A stretch of DNA of 64,000 nt from Antitrichia curtipendula (lineage: Eukaryota > Streptophyta > Bryopsida > Hypnales > Leucodontaceae), in assembly GCA_951230915.1 (NCBI GenBank), contig OX579637.1:5828001-5892000 (forward strand), in the 5' to 3' direction. Of the stretch, positions 12,551-25,300 are shown one piece after another. Both the position numbers and the translations under genes were made by a program. The notes under the pieces were generated by a model. It was given only the letters and a program-made list of their open reading frames with translations. It did no database searches and had not been told where the DNA came from. Position 1 is the first letter of the stretch, and every line of letters begins with the position of its first letter.

Positions 12551-13486
12551 CCTCCAAAAATCAGAGACTATGTTGTCACCAAAAATGCTCCAAAATTGCC
12601 ATATCTAATACAAGTACCAAATTTTAGAAGAAAAACATTTTAGGACACATTTAAGTCTAGGATCTTGTAGTATGCTAGTTTGAAAATTTGTAGAAAAATT
12701 TCAAAAATTTCTACCTTGTTTATTGCACAATATTAGCATTTGAATTTTGAAATGACAAAAATCATTTTTTTGTCCCTGCAAAAAAATGGGCAGCTTGCAC
12801 TTCACAAGGTCACATTTGTATGAAAACAATTTCAAAATGGTGGTAACTTCTTAGATTCATTCTTCAATGCAAACTGGCTACATGCTTGAAATAGTTTAGA
12901 TCATTTGGAATTGTACAACATATAGGAAACAAATAGAAAGAAGAAAAAAATAGAGAATGATTCAAAATACTAAATTGTTAAGAATTTAATTATGGAATTG
13001 AAAAATGCCAGTCCAAAGGTTTATAATGGAGTAATAAACAATCTACATTATATACTTTAATTTTTTTCAAAAAAGATTAAAGATTGAGTTATATAAAGGA
13101 CTCCAAACTTTATCTTAGAGTACCAAATCTATAATTGCTTGCAAAGTAGAACACCTCATAACTTTCATCTCATAAATCAGAATGAAATAATTAAAAGCTT
13201 TCTAAGTATATATAAATCTAGAAGAATAATTTCAAATTTTTATTTTTGAAAACATTGATATTTTAAGAATTTTTTGGGTTGCCTCCCGACTAATGAAAAC
13301 TACATATCATGCAATAACTTTTTAACCATGAAGTCAAAAGTTATGCAAATTGTTGGGCCTTAAAGGTATTCCCTAGGGACAAATTGTGTATAATTTTCAA
13401 AAAAATAAAAATTTCCATACGTATTGAGCTGCCCAAAATCACTATGTTGTCAAAAAATGCAGTTTGGTCCTTTGATCCTTTAGGGG
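12551..13486 (+). mobile_element. TTAA-flanked MITE, family II copy 2
   Basis: A 936-bp element, head-to-tail with the copy at 11,059 and aligned with it throughout. It is flanked by TTAA at 12,547-12,550 and 13,487-13,490. The right end is intact (CCTTTAGGGG); the left end has decayed to CCTCCAAAAATC. It is more diverged and AT-richer than copy 1, which suggests an older insertion. Confidence 0.8.
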
Positions 13487-13799
13487 TTAAGACCTAAGCC
13501 CTAAGTCCCTAAATCCTAAGACTCTAAATTTTGTAAACCTCAAACCCTCAACTTAAGGATCAATCATGCACATATCAATGTAGAATTTGGGTAGAACTTC
13601 CCAAGCCAGAGTGCAAAAAAGTAAGAGATTTCATAGCAATCCAGCTGCTAAGAAAGTCAGCAAAAGAATCCAGAAATAGTAGGTGGAAATCAATTCACAA
13701 TGGCTTTATCCACCGAGTGCTTAGTGGAGCCAGAAATTATTGGTGGCCAATGCCAAAAAAAATAAAAGCATCCCTTGATTAAATGGCATTCTGCAGAAT

Positions 13800-14104
13800 C
13801 TGTCAAAAATTCTTTAGTAGAAAGCCATGCAGGAGCCTTTGATTTTGGGGAATTTGAAGTTCTTTGACGTTCTCGCTAAATTTGTCTTGCTCGTGCTTTC
13901 GCAATAGATTCCTCCTCTCTCCAACACTATCGCAACTATCATTGCGGCGTTGCCAATTCCTTGAAGTTTTTTTGTGTGATTGTGCTCCTCTTCCATCTTT
14001 CATGCATTGCTCCACCGTGTTGAATTCCCCGCAAATGGATTTGTCGTTCCTTGCAAGTTGTGAGAGTTTTTAAGAGCGGGTTCCTTCATTTGTGTGCCTT
14101 GCTA
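13800..14104 (+). promoter_or_regulatory. Putative promoter and 5' UTR exon of A1
   Basis: This stretch is less AT-rich than its surroundings, has CT-rich leader-like sequence, and ends in a strong 5' splice site (GCTA|GTAAGTTT at 14,104/14,105). A matching 3' splice site lies directly before the A1 start codon. The transcription start cannot be placed from sequence. Confidence 0.45.
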
Positions 14105-15106
14105 GTAAGTTTTCTTATGCTTTTGTTAGTTTGAATAGGACGTATTTGTTGTTGTTTCACTAGCGTCTCTTGTCTGTTTTGGCAATGTCAGTTGCTCCAT
14201 TGCATGGTAACGGACTAAACCATAGAAGTGTAGGCATTGGTCAGTTCATTTGCAAGTGTTGTTGCTTGAATCAATTATATGTCTAGAGAGTTCTTCCCGT
14301 AAAATTGCGCCTGAATTATTGAAGCAGCAATTGAATACTGAACAATACTACCTAATTATCTTTGACACGAACATAATCCTTAGTGAGATGAATTCATTTA
14401 TTTATCTTCGAGTCAAGGATAAGTAATCCAAAGGTAATGATTGACATGCATTGTAGGACAAGGAATTATGAAAAGTCTATATCATTCCAGGATATGAAGC
14501 TTCTGTACTTGCCTACATAAATGTCAAGTTGGAAGTCAAAACATGTCAACTATGCATAAATTATCTTCAACCCGATGATAATTGTTTTGTGGACGTGTTA
14601 GTCATTTATCTTCGAACCGAGGATAAGCGAGACAATCTTGTCAAACTGTTAAATATGTTTTCTATGTTCCAAAAATGAACGTCCGTCTTATAAAGAATGG
14701 GATGTGGTCTTCAGCAGATGTGATCACTAATGAAACAATTTGGTTAGCATGTTGTTGATTATCTTGGAGTCAATGATAATCGTTTTGAACAAAGTATTTT
14801 TTGAAACAAGGTTTTCTTAAAAGAGGTTAGTTGAAATTAACGTTGTACACTGTTTGTAGTGCATAATTGTAGATGGGAATTTTATGTTTCACAAATTTAG
14901 ATTATCTAGATTGGTTGGATTCCCTTAGATATCCTAATAATATTGATCCACATTATCTTCAAGTCGAGGAAAATAGTTCCATTTCTTCGAGACATATCCT
15001 TGTTCATAAAGTCATGTATATCTTGTTAGGATTGTTTACATAATGTTTATGTATATGGCTTCATTACTTTCAACTCGAAGATGGTTCTAATGTTATTTTC
15101 CTGCAG
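14105..15106 (+). other. Predicted 5' intron of A1, carrying the palindrome A array
   Basis: The intron runs from GTAAGTTTTC to TTATTTTCCTGCAG, about 1.0 kb, with a possible branch site TTCTAATG 30 bases before the acceptor. It ends two bases before the A1 ATG. All six nearby family A palindromes lie inside it. B1 has the same arrangement. Confidence 0.6.
14402..15084. repeat. Palindrome family A: six sites in the A1 intron
   Basis: Sites start at 14,402, 14,561, 14,606, 14,759, 14,953 and 15,064, each about 21 bp with arms TTATCTTC and GATAA (the last two decayed on one side). Spacing is irregular, 45-194 bp. The last site ends 22 bases before the intron's AG. Confidence 0.85.
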
Positions 15107-15107
15107 A

Positions 15108-17916
15108 ATGGATCTTTATGGTCTTGATGAGTTTGCAATTTGGGTGCCAACTCTACCTCTTGATGTCACACTTTGTGATGGGATTCCTTGTTCCTCTTGG
15201 AATACAAGGTGCATCATCCTTACACGACATTGCAAGAAGAATCTATCAAAGTGTTGACGCGGATCTTGTCATTGATATGGACGGGAAATCCCTTGGCAAT
15301 GACCAAGTTGCCGTTCAAATTGCGGAATCTATTTGTGAGGAGGATGTTCCATCAGCGTGGATGTGGTCGATGCACTCCTAGCACATCAAGTGAGTATTAT
15401 TGAATGGTGCCAAGTTGTATGACCACAATCAGACATCTATCTACAATGCAGCTGTACAAGCTTCTAGCCGTTGCATTTGTGTTGGTGTACGTTCTTATGA
15501 GACTTCTTGAGAGAGGAGGGAGCTAGATGCCCCTTCCAAGAACAATTTCCTTCTCACTGTACAAGCAATCAGTGCAGGTTCTTCAAATCATGTTGCATAA
15601 AGAATTGTTTGCAACCATTTCCTTGTAGCCAAATTCAGACCATATGCTCAGAGGTCCACGTTAATGAGGGAGGTTATTTCCGTAAAAACAAATTACTAGA
15701 GGTTCATGGGCAAATCCATTGTGACGCTGTTGGAAAGGAAATGATAACCTTAGCTAGAGTTGATATATGTCCTACTGCTTGGTGGACCATCCACGGAATA
15801 TCAAAAGCCACCTTCTACAAGTACAAAGACATGACAAAATCTGGTAAGCAAGCAGAGGTGTATGGAAATTTGGGGTCTAAAAAACACCGCACGCATATAT
15901 TGCAAGCCACGGCCACTCTTGGTCTCCTTATCAAGAAGGATGCGGACCAAATGCCCCACAAGTCAAAAACACTAGAATCTGGGGAGAAAGTTTCTGCAAT
16001 GGTTTTGTCGGTATCATTTTGTTGGAGTGATGCATTGCCTCAAATCAATGCAGTGAATGCTCTACAGCCTGTTTCATCAAGTGGATTGAGCAACATCTGA
16101 TGTTCATCTTTCCCTGAGTATGCTCCCAAGGCTCGTGGAGACAACTTCGCAGGATGTGGAATGTGTGACACGTATAAGCAACTACGTAGTGCTTGTACTC
16201 TACGTTCTATTGCAGCAGCGAAGTGGGATGAGAAATTAGACACTCACATTTAGGGGCTCATAGGATACTATACTATGCAAATCGAGACATGTCCGTGGAA
16301 TCGCCTGACAAGGTTCTCACCATCATCTATGACAAAATGGATCACCTAAAGATCGCTTCACCCTATTACTCTCACAAGAGCAAAGCAACCGGCTCCTTCA
16401 TGAAAATGCTTGTTGCTGTGACAAGCATGATTGTTCATGGCCATGGTGACATTTTATATGCACACTATAGGCTAGACATCTTCCCCACAAACTCAAATCA
16501 CACTACTGGGTCCATTGTACAGTTATTGCGTGACCTTGAGAATCCGCCAAAAAGTACATCATGCAAATTGTTTGTTGGGCAAAGGGCCTTCAAATTATCA
16601 AAGGCTGTGCTTGGTGGATTCAGAATGTGCTTAGATTCCTTCCCTCTTTCCTCCTCCGAGTTGGTCGAAGGTAAACCTCTTCCTCCAATATTGACTTTGC
16701 AGCTTGACAATGCGTCCGGAGTCAATAAAAATTGTTGGGTCTTTGCTTTCTGTTCTCTACTTGTTTTCAAAGGAATTTTTTGTAAGGTGTACATTAATTT
16801 CCTCATTGTTGGGCACACTCATGAACACATTGATGCTCTTTTTGGTCGATGGAGCAATAAGTTGAAGACAAATGACTACCCAACACTTCCAAGGCTCATG
16901 AAATCTTTCATGGATTGCGAAACTCATCTCGTCATTCCTCATCTGATTGAAGAAGTCCCAGATTTCAAAAGGTTTGTACACGGGTACTTGGGGACAAGCG
17001 GAGACCACTTAGAAGATCATTCTACAGGCCAACAGTTCAAGTTCAACATGGATGCAAATGGATGGCCCATAATGGAGTTCAAGTACCTTTTTACGGACGT
17101 CAAGTGGTCTCTTGAGCATGGCAAAGGGACACGGTTGTAGTTTGAGACTAAAAACAAGCGTCCTAAAATTCCCAACAATAGTCCACTACCTTTGGCTTCG
17201 ATACAAATGCATGCCTTTGATGAGGTTTGCAAGGGTTTGAACGGTTATATTGCATTGTGGGACGAAATGGCAAACAACGACTTATCAGGAGACTTTTGAT
17301 TTAAAAACGATCCAATAAGGAATTATTGGAAAGGTATGAGAAGCGCTTTGGATAAACTTATAGTGCAATGGACATTGCAACATGGATTTTGGCCAAAAAC
17401 TAGAATCACATGTGAGAGAGAAGACGAAATGTAGGATGATGGCACACTACGTGAAGAGTATGCGGAGGATGTGGTTCGACGACATGATCGGCCACTACCT
17501 TCATTCCGTGTTGGTCGTGATGTCTATACGGGCAATTTTATTGTGGTGCATCTCGCTAATGATGATGATGGCAAGCTGATTTGACTTGGCAGGGCGCTCA
17601 CAAATCCAAATCCTAATCCCAGGCATGTGAACTTGATTTGAATCCAATATTAGACCCCTTCTTCAAGTCCACACATTAATATGGATTTGTATGTTGGTTG
17701 GGATACAAAAGAAGGGAATGCATGGTGCAAAGACCGGTCATTTCCTCCGAATTGGTCAAACACAGATTGTATCATGACTGCTTGAAAGCCACGTATTAGA
17801 GAGGGAACTTCAAGTCCAAGAACTTCAATTTCGAAAGCACAAATTAGCATCATCAAATCATCTATAGCAGCGTATATGTCTTGTTCAAACAACGATGCGT
17901 CCTCATCACAAGGATG
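15108..17916 (+). pseudogene. Gene A1: decayed DDE-type transposase
   Basis: The start ATG follows a 3' splice site by one base. Parts in order: an N-terminal region with WNTR and ADLVIDMDG; a Cys-rich motif CCIKNCLQPF (~15.59 kb); a helix-turn-helix-like WTIHGISKATFYKYK (~15.79 kb); a CGMCDTYKQL zinc-type motif (~16.16 kb); and an RNase-H-like core open from 16,289 to 17,140. The core shows YDKMDH, HGHGD, LQLDNASG (~16.70 kb) and VGHTHEHIDALFGRW (~16.81 kb). These Asp and Glu residues are the candidate catalytic and metal-binding positions. The C-terminus (GWDTKEG, KAQISIIKSSIAAY) ends at TGA 17,914-17,916. Frame changes occur near 15.22, 15.55 and 16.25 kb. Stops such as TGA 16,098 (Arg in B1) and TAG 17,138 (Trp in B1) fit C-to-T decay. 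The domain resembles the plant/animal DUF7869 type; I cannot search this. Function lost. Confidence 0.8.
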
Positions 17917-19834
17917 AATAGTTGGTAGTTATGTTAATAGACTAGTCTTTTTAGAATTGAATTAGAATGCCATCATTAATTTTGTTGTTTTTTGATGTTT
18001 GCATGTAGAGTTGTGCTATATCTGCCACAATTTTGTAGCAATGTAGTAATGTTGATTTACATAATATATTTATTTGTTGTTATCCCTAAAATCATATAAT
18101 TTATTATGCATCATTTTCATTGTAATTATGTTGTATTAACTTTTTGCACTTGATAATGTAGTATCAAAAGTACAATGCCTCACGTAAAATATAGCAACAA
18201 AGTGTGTAAACTTCCTATTGTGAACATATCAAAGCTCAATTTAAGGTATAAAATGTATACATATGAAGTTCGTGGTTTGTGTTACTTGTTCTTTGTTATG
18301 AGTAAATCAAAACTATCCTATTACAAGCAAGGCTAAATTTGAATATGTGTCTCAATTTAATGAAGTGTCACAATTTTGTGATCACTTCATTCATTAAAAT
18401 TTAGATTAATATTTTTTAAAATGGCTCTGGATGTTAATTGCAAGTTTTTGTTACCTTTTTATGTACTACCCCAATAATTTGTTGTGTACTTAGGTGTATC
18501 AAAAGTCTTAATTTATTGAAGTGTTTCAATTTAATGAACACTTATTACATTCTAAAACTAGATCAAAATTAAAATGAGATTGTAATTTGTCTCATGAATA
18601 AGCCTTAAAGAAACAATGGTCTTCTAGGGATTAATAATTTGGAAAGCTTTCATCAATCTCATCTTTGAAATATTCACAATTTATTGCATCTTTGGATTGT
18701 GGACCTATCTAAGTACTTGTATTTAACAATTTAAAAAAAAAATCAATTGTAATTTTTTGAATACTTTTTTTTCTAAACTTTCAATTCAATTTTCTAATAC
18801 AAACAAAATTAAATTCATTGTATTGGAAAATCAAATTTGGACACAAATGGCAATCAATGTCATTTATAAATTATAATTGGATGCTTGCATTTAAAATAAC
18901 AAATTCCTGAAACTTTGAAAGATAATATCTTCCAATCGGTAAGGTCAAAAGCTATGAAATTTTTTCTACATGATCTGATCAAATAAGGTATAAGATCCTA
19001 CAATTTGATTCTAATTATTATTTTTAATTGGTTTTTATGGTTGGATGTGGAAGAACTTAAAGTTCTAAGTTGTTTAGGACATAGAAATGTGCTTTGGATA
19101 TTGGTGATCTATTAAATTCCACATTTTTTTAAAGCAAACCTGCTCTTTCCAACCATCCTTATGTCTTAGAAGTTCATAGATTCCAGTGTAAAATGAATCA
19201 AAGACAAGTAAATGATGTAATCACCAAATACGCAAACACACCAATTTCATTATTTTTGTATACACAATACGATAATTTTGAAGGAATTGTATATGTGTTT
19301 GAATGCCAAGAATTCATTTCTTTACTGCATGAATAAACAGCCACAACATACAAAATTTGAACTTACTTACAATGTTGTATTTGTTCCTATTTCCTAGTGT
19401 GTCTTTTGGAGTTAGGAAGTTGTTTAAAATAGGTTGTGACTCCACCTTTTTGTTTTCTTCACCTCCTTGTCCTATGGTACTCCTACTCCACTATCTCTAT
19501 TGTATATAATATTCACTCTTAGCACTCAGATCAAAAAATTCATCTTCTTTTATTTGTATTCTATTCTTATGGAACTTCATTAACTTCCAAAGTGTTTCTA
19601 ATTCTTTGGGGATACCATTGTATGCAAGAATTGAAGTCAAAACCTCCACCTCGGAGATATGTTTTATGGCGACATTGTAATGTTATTTTTTTTTAGTTAT
19701 TTGAATATGTAGTGCTCGCTGCTCATTTTGCTAGTCTACATTTGTATTAAAGGAATTCTAATTTTGATTCCTAGAACAAATAATATTCCATTTTGGACAC
19801 ATTTTTTCTATTTTGCTTTTGCAAGTATCAATCT
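17917..19834. other. AT-rich, no gene seen
   Basis: This includes the probable 3' UTR of A1 (to about 18.2 kb), then AT-rich sequence without open frames, TIRs or clear tandem structure. Short duplicated phrases (AATTTAATGAAGTGTCACAA near 18,360 and 18,520) are too weak to call. Confidence 0.5.
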
Positions 19835-20620
19835 TGATTCTTGCTGAAAGCAACAAAGTCTTTATCTTTTTCTTTGATGATATGGGTTAGAAACTTCAAT
19901 TGTTGCTTCAACAAATCTTTGACAATGGAAGTAGCTTTGTGCTCCTTCAAATTCTTCAATTGCTCACTCTTTGCACTCAATGACAATCATGCACTCTCAA
20001 TTTTTGCAATCAAGGTTCCTCGTTGTCAAATGAATTGCTTTTGTTGTCAGATGCATTTGCTTTGTTGATGCTTTGGAAAAAAGTTGTCTACTTCCATAGG
20101 GTCCAAATTCTCCATGCCTCCTTCCTTGATGTTCGGTACAATAATGGGCTCTTCAACACATTTGTCCTTCTTGTCAAATACCACATCCAAGAACAACATC
20201 TTTATAATCTCTATAGAAAAAATACCCATTGTACTAATGAGTGTGCTCATCTGAGATAAACGTAGAAGACCAAACTACTTTTTCTTTGGCAATGAATGAT
20301 GCCCCATACTTCTCCGATGTCAAATCTTCTTTAGATCAGTAGGATCTTCTTTGTTGAAGTTAGATACTTTCTCACAATCTTTTTTTACTCGGATGGATTG
20401 CAATAGGCAACTATGGGAGGGTTGTCAAAATTAAGGCTTTCTTCAAAATGACTTCAACATATACCATTTGGACAAGAAAGAAACTGAAATTGCATTTTTT
20501 GTATGTTTTTCTCTCAAAATACATAAACCTTCATATCTTGCAGCATCTTTGTATGAATGCCGCATCGTTGGCATATGCAAGATCTAGTATTTGACCATTT
20601 TTTACCATTGTCTTTAATTG
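19835..20620 (-). pseudogene. Relic of a protein-coding gene, unknown family
   Basis: Read leftward, coding-like blocks follow one another with frame changes: LDLAYANDAAFIQRC (~20.56 kb), EKYGASFIAKEKVVWSSTF (~20.3 kb), a block with NIKEGGMENLDPMEVDNFF (~20.1 kb), and a Lys/Glu-rich, coiled-coil-like end containing LSAKSEQLKNLKEHKATSIV (~19.95 kb). Stops inside the last block are TGA or TAG. I do not recognise the protein. The blocks are longer and more biased than AT-rich noise would give, but the call remains tentative. Confidence 0.4.
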
Positions 20621-21111
20621 CCCTTTTCATCCACTGTAGTCAAAGGTTTGGTTATGGTAGGAAGTAATGATGGGGTCTCATTCTTCATAGCCATCACATT
20701 GTATGTCTAATGGTACTTTATATACTATATAAAATGTTTGATGCCCCAAATTTACTCTACTACCACTATTAATCAATTGTGTCTCACATCTACAAAGATC
20801 CTTTCATTTCCAACAGAATATGGAAGAACATCTCTTTCATTTCTCAAAGCCCCGTTTCATGCACATGCAATTAACCACTTTAAGGTGGATGCCAATCTTT
20901 GCGCAAAAACAAGGAGTGGCGACTACGGGTCTATGCAATTGCATTTGTATTTGAGATTGCCTTAAAGCAAGTGGAGGTCCAAATGACCTCAAGTCCAGGC
21001 ACTCCAACAATAACTATGGATCCAAATACGAAGGTCTTGGGTGAGTGTGAGTAGAGGCAATTGCGGATTCCGAAAACCTAAATGACAACTATAGATTTGG
21101 GCTATTCTGAA

Positions 21112-21739
21112 CTCCTAAATGCTCAAGGCACCAAATTTTGGTGTTGACTATACTTTGAAATTAAATAAAACCTAAACAAATTGAGAATTTTAATAATTTG
21201 TATTTTTGAAGTCTAATTTTAGGGTCCAAAATCTGATTTTGAAAGTGATGGATTATGATTTTTTAATTCAAGATTTTTTGTGAGGGTGTCCATTGCAATC
21301 TTGACTTTCCATAGTGTCTTTTGAAAATGAGCCTCAAATACACTAGATCTTGGAGAAAAAATCACCTTAGAAATTCATTTGAAAAAATTGTAGAATAGAT
21401 TTTGAGAAGCCATAAATTGATTGAAGTTATGCATGTTAGGTTCTTTATCCTCCTATTTTTTTGGTGACCAACTTTTTAGATTTGACGTGTGAAAAGTGGA
21501 TTGAAAGTCATCAAATTACTTTCACAATTTCGACACCTTCATGATCAAATATTATAATCTTTCAACTCAAAAGTGATTTTGTTGTTTTTTCTTTTTTCAT
21601 ATGATTTTTAACATGTGTACTTTGATTTTTTATGGTTAAATTTTTTTTATAAATTGCTAAAACTTATCAAGATGTTGGCATTTTGTTCAATTTTGAACAA
21701 ATTTCTAGAAGCTCAAAAAGACCTTGGGCATTTAGGGGG
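21112..21739 (+). mobile_element. TTAA-flanked MITE, family I copy 2
   Basis: A ~628-bp element with ends CTCCTAAATG and CATTTAGGGGG. TTAA is present at the right (21,740-21,743); the left flank has decayed. It aligns along its whole length with 8257-8914, including the block GAGCCTCAAATA and the near-terminal CTTGGGCATTTAGG. Confidence 0.75.
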
Positions 21740-21743
21740 TTAA

Positions 21744-23740
21744 TATTTAGAGAAATATAAAATTCTAAAGTATTTTTTTTTTGATGTTTTTTGTCACTCT
21801 CCTCTAGTGAATAACTTTTAGAGCTAAATTTTTCTAGGTATTGGTTGAGGCATACATATTATTGATAGTATTATTTAAAATTTGCATTTTTTTTCTAGAC
21901 CAAAAAATTATTCCACAAATCACCATACTCACAACGGTAGGCCCTTGTGATACCAAATTGACAACTATCTCTTGCACCCCTAGTATTGAGTGCTTTAGGA
22001 TTGAAACGGTCTTAAGTCTGTAGGAATTGCGGATATATGTTGGTTGCAAGATTTTCTAGGATAATTTAGAAAGGTCATGCATCTTTGTCATTTTGATTTG
22101 CTATTTCTATGAAATATATTTTTGCACTAATATAATTGCATGTCATAATAAATTAATAACTTATGGAAATCACAAGTATCTTTTTTCATTAAAAAAATTT
22201 TAGTTGTCTTTCTAATTGCTAAAAAACCAGAAATTTACATATTCTTTTTTTAAAAATCTGACCATGAGATCTTGCAGTCAACTAGTATAAAAAAATGAGG
22301 AAGAAATATTTTGTAGGATCTTGTATTTAAGTTTGTTTGAGATGATGTAGTAAGAATTTCATCAAATTTGGCCTCACAAATTAAAAAAAAAATTTGTGTT
22401 GTTCACTAAACCTAAAATCCCAAGGCCCTTTTTCCATCAAAACTTACTAAAAACTGACAATTCTATTGCAAAAAAAAAAAGACTTTAAAATTTGTGTTTT
22501 TTTATATATCTAATTGTAGGATCTTGTACTTCACTATTATGAAAATGTGTGAAAAAAAGTTCTAAAACTTTGATTGCGTAGATTGCAAGATATTTGCATT
22601 TAAAGTGAAGAAAACAATTTGTTCTTACACGATCATCAATTAAATTTTTGGCTTTAGATCTTTTAATTTAGAGTTTTTGCAATATTGATTTTGGTTTCCT
22701 AATTTATTATGTGAAAGAATTAATTTGAAAATTTTGTAAGAAAATTTCACCAAAAAAACGTTTAACTTTCATTCATTAAAAATTTGATAAGTTGAAGTAG
22801 GTTCAAGATTGAAGGAATAAGTAAACCGTTCATAGCTATGAGATTGAATTGAAAAACAATAATTCCAATAATGAGATTATTCTAGCAAGGAAATTTAAGC
22901 CTACCTAATAATTTTTGTTGAAGAAATGTAAAAATTGCATTCAAAAAGGGATTCTATAAAAAAAATTTGCAAGAAGATGCTTACATTCATTTGCGCAAAA
23001 AATAAAATTTCCATAACTTCCTCATTACTGGTCCAAATAGAATGAATCAAAGTTTCAAATGTTGACAAAAATATAATCTTTGAGAAAGAAAATTTTAAGT
23101 TTAGAAAAAAAGAATTTAGTGTTTTGAACTAGGCTACCCTTTGAGCTGGTTTTTTAAATCTAGGTAGCATAATTTTTTATCTTAGGCACCAATTAAAATG
23201 AAAATTATAATCCTCAATAGCTAATCTGATTTTCTATCTTCCAAATTAAAAAAACAACATATTTAGAGCATCTTTGATAAAAACACAGTTACAAATTGTG
23301 AGGGATTTAATCAAGCATGAATATGAAATGTTGTTGGTTGATATGTTTATATATAGTCTACCCTTCTATCTTTAATATAATATGCAGAGTAACAAGTTGA
23401 AGGACCTATACATTGAGTGGATTTAATAAAATACCAACATCCAATTTCATCAACAAATGCTTCTAGTTTGGTGTCTTCATGGCGAGCATTAATGCATTAG
23501 TAATGTAATTCATTCATTGAGAACAAAATACATTTGTAATACTAGTACAATATGATTGAAATGGGAGATTTAGTACAAAGAACCATGTGGTCTACATCAA
23601 CAATATTCGAAATTTAGGAGAAAATTGCAGATCATATAAAAATTTATTTACATATACTTGAAGTGCTATTCCAAAATGGAAGGCACACACTATAGCCAAC
23701 GTTTATATTTCTACTAAAATGATATTATCATATCCAACTA
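21744..23740. other. AT-rich, MITE-derived remnants, no gene seen
   Basis: Between about 22.24 and 22.70 kb, phrases such as GATCTTGTAGT-like, AGATGATGTAGTAAGAATTTC and GATTGCAAGATATTTGCATT echo the left part of MITE family II, but no ends can be drawn. The remainder is AT-rich and featureless. Confidence 0.45.
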
Positions 23741-25300
23741 TTCTACTACAAGGAGTTAAAGAAAACCATTTTGGAAGGCTTCATTGACCATGGTAGAGCC
23801 ATAAGTGAAGCTACCACCTCGGCACATGTGAATCTAAACTCTACATCAGTCTCAATGAGTCCACGTAACTTCATTACAAAGAACTTTGCTGACTTGAAAT
23901 CTTTAAATATTTTTCTTGTATTCACCCATATGTCCAATTTTCATATATTGGATCAATTTTCCAGTAGAAGATGAGTCATATTTCACAATATATTTGTGTA
24001 CTGCTTGCATCTTCTTGAGGCTCGTTTAAGAATCTAATGGCTTAAACTCATAGAACAACTCCAGAGCCACCCACCATTTGCTTGCAAACATGAAATCTTT
24101 CTCTACTGTAGTATGATATCCACAATACAAAGGAGCTTCTTCTTGAATACAATTGGCAATTCTTCAATAACAACTCCTGATGTTGATAGTCTCATCCAAG
24201 TACTCAAGATAATGGAGCAATATATTCATGGGAGAAAAGTCATTGTATAGAATCCATTGATTGTGCACAAGACTCATCACACAAACTAGGGCCCATGCCA
24301 ACTTTGCCTTGTGCCTTCAAAAAAGATTAATTTGATGTACGTGGCCGTTTCAAAGTTCCTTCACAAATTTGATTGTGTGCCATTTGGCATGTGGCACCAC
24401 CTTTTCATTCAAAATAAGAGGTTCTCTCAAATTACCACCATTCCACCACAGCATATATGCCTCCATTGTAGTGTTGTGGACAACCAAGAATTTTATAATG
24501 GCTAGGTGATTTTGCAAACATACTAAGGCCTCACCAAATTGGTTTATCCTTGCATCACGCTTGTTCTTTGCCTTTGACACCTTTCTTGCAAAAAATACAT
24601 GTTTGGGGATTGTCTCCATTCCTTCAATGTTGGGCATCCATTTGGGCTAGTTGTTAAAGAACATTTCATCCATGTTAGCATATTTCAAGGATTATTTGCA
24701 CTTCTTCATAATGAATTCATTCAAATCACTCTTCAATTTTTCAATGATGGCCTTTTAATGCCTCAAATACTTAGACTCCAAAAATGGTACATCTTATTTG
24801 TCATACCATTGCAAGCACACCCGTTGTACAACTACCATACAATTACTTGGAGGATAAGTTGGATCCTTTTCATGTGCCGTCTTTGACTTCTTGATTTTCA
24901 ATGATGATTGTATTCTCATTGATTCATACGTACAAGGCCATATTTATTATATTGAGACTTTTTGCAGATTTTGAGACATAATGTTAGTTATTGAAAAATT
25001 CATTTAAAAAAATAGTAACTGAAACCAAAAATAAATAATGCTAAAATAGTGATTCTATAATAAAATATTTATAAAGTTGGTGCTGTTATTTATTTATAAA
25101 AATAATGAGTAAAGAGATAAAGCAGTTTATCTTCAAATCAAGGATAAAAATGAGACTGTGAAAAGTTTCAATATAACAAATATAACCTTGTACCTATAGA
25201 CACTTGAAATTGTGCGAGATCATCAAGGTCTATATTCAAATTATATTTCCTCATAGTACTCTACCATTCTTGGGGATCTTTGTGGTTAATATTCCAAAGG
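23740..25300 (-). pseudogene. Relic of a spliced gene with one palindrome A in a gap
   Basis: Coding-like blocks read leftward: LEYXPQRSPRMVEYYEEI (~25.25 kb, X a stop), NIEGMETIPKHVFFARKVSK (~24.6 kb), LNEKVVPHAKWHTIKFVKEL (~24.4 kb), EAPLYCGYHTTVEKDFMFAS (~24.1 kb) and KMQAVHKYIVKYDSSSTGKL (~24.0 kb). Each is broken by TAG/TGA or frame changes. A palindrome of family A (25,127) lies between the first and second blocks, as in A2. I do not recognise the protein. Confidence 0.4.
25127..25147. repeat. Palindrome family A, single site
   Basis: A 21-bp site with arms TTATCTTC and GGATAA, 10 kb from the A1 array. It lies in a gap between coding-like blocks of a minus-strand relic. Confidence 0.75.

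Noticed and set aside
13500..13560. CCCTAAGTCCCTAAATCCTAA as telomere repeat
   Set aside because: Too short and irregular, and it directly follows a MITE end made of CCTTTAGGGG-type sequence.
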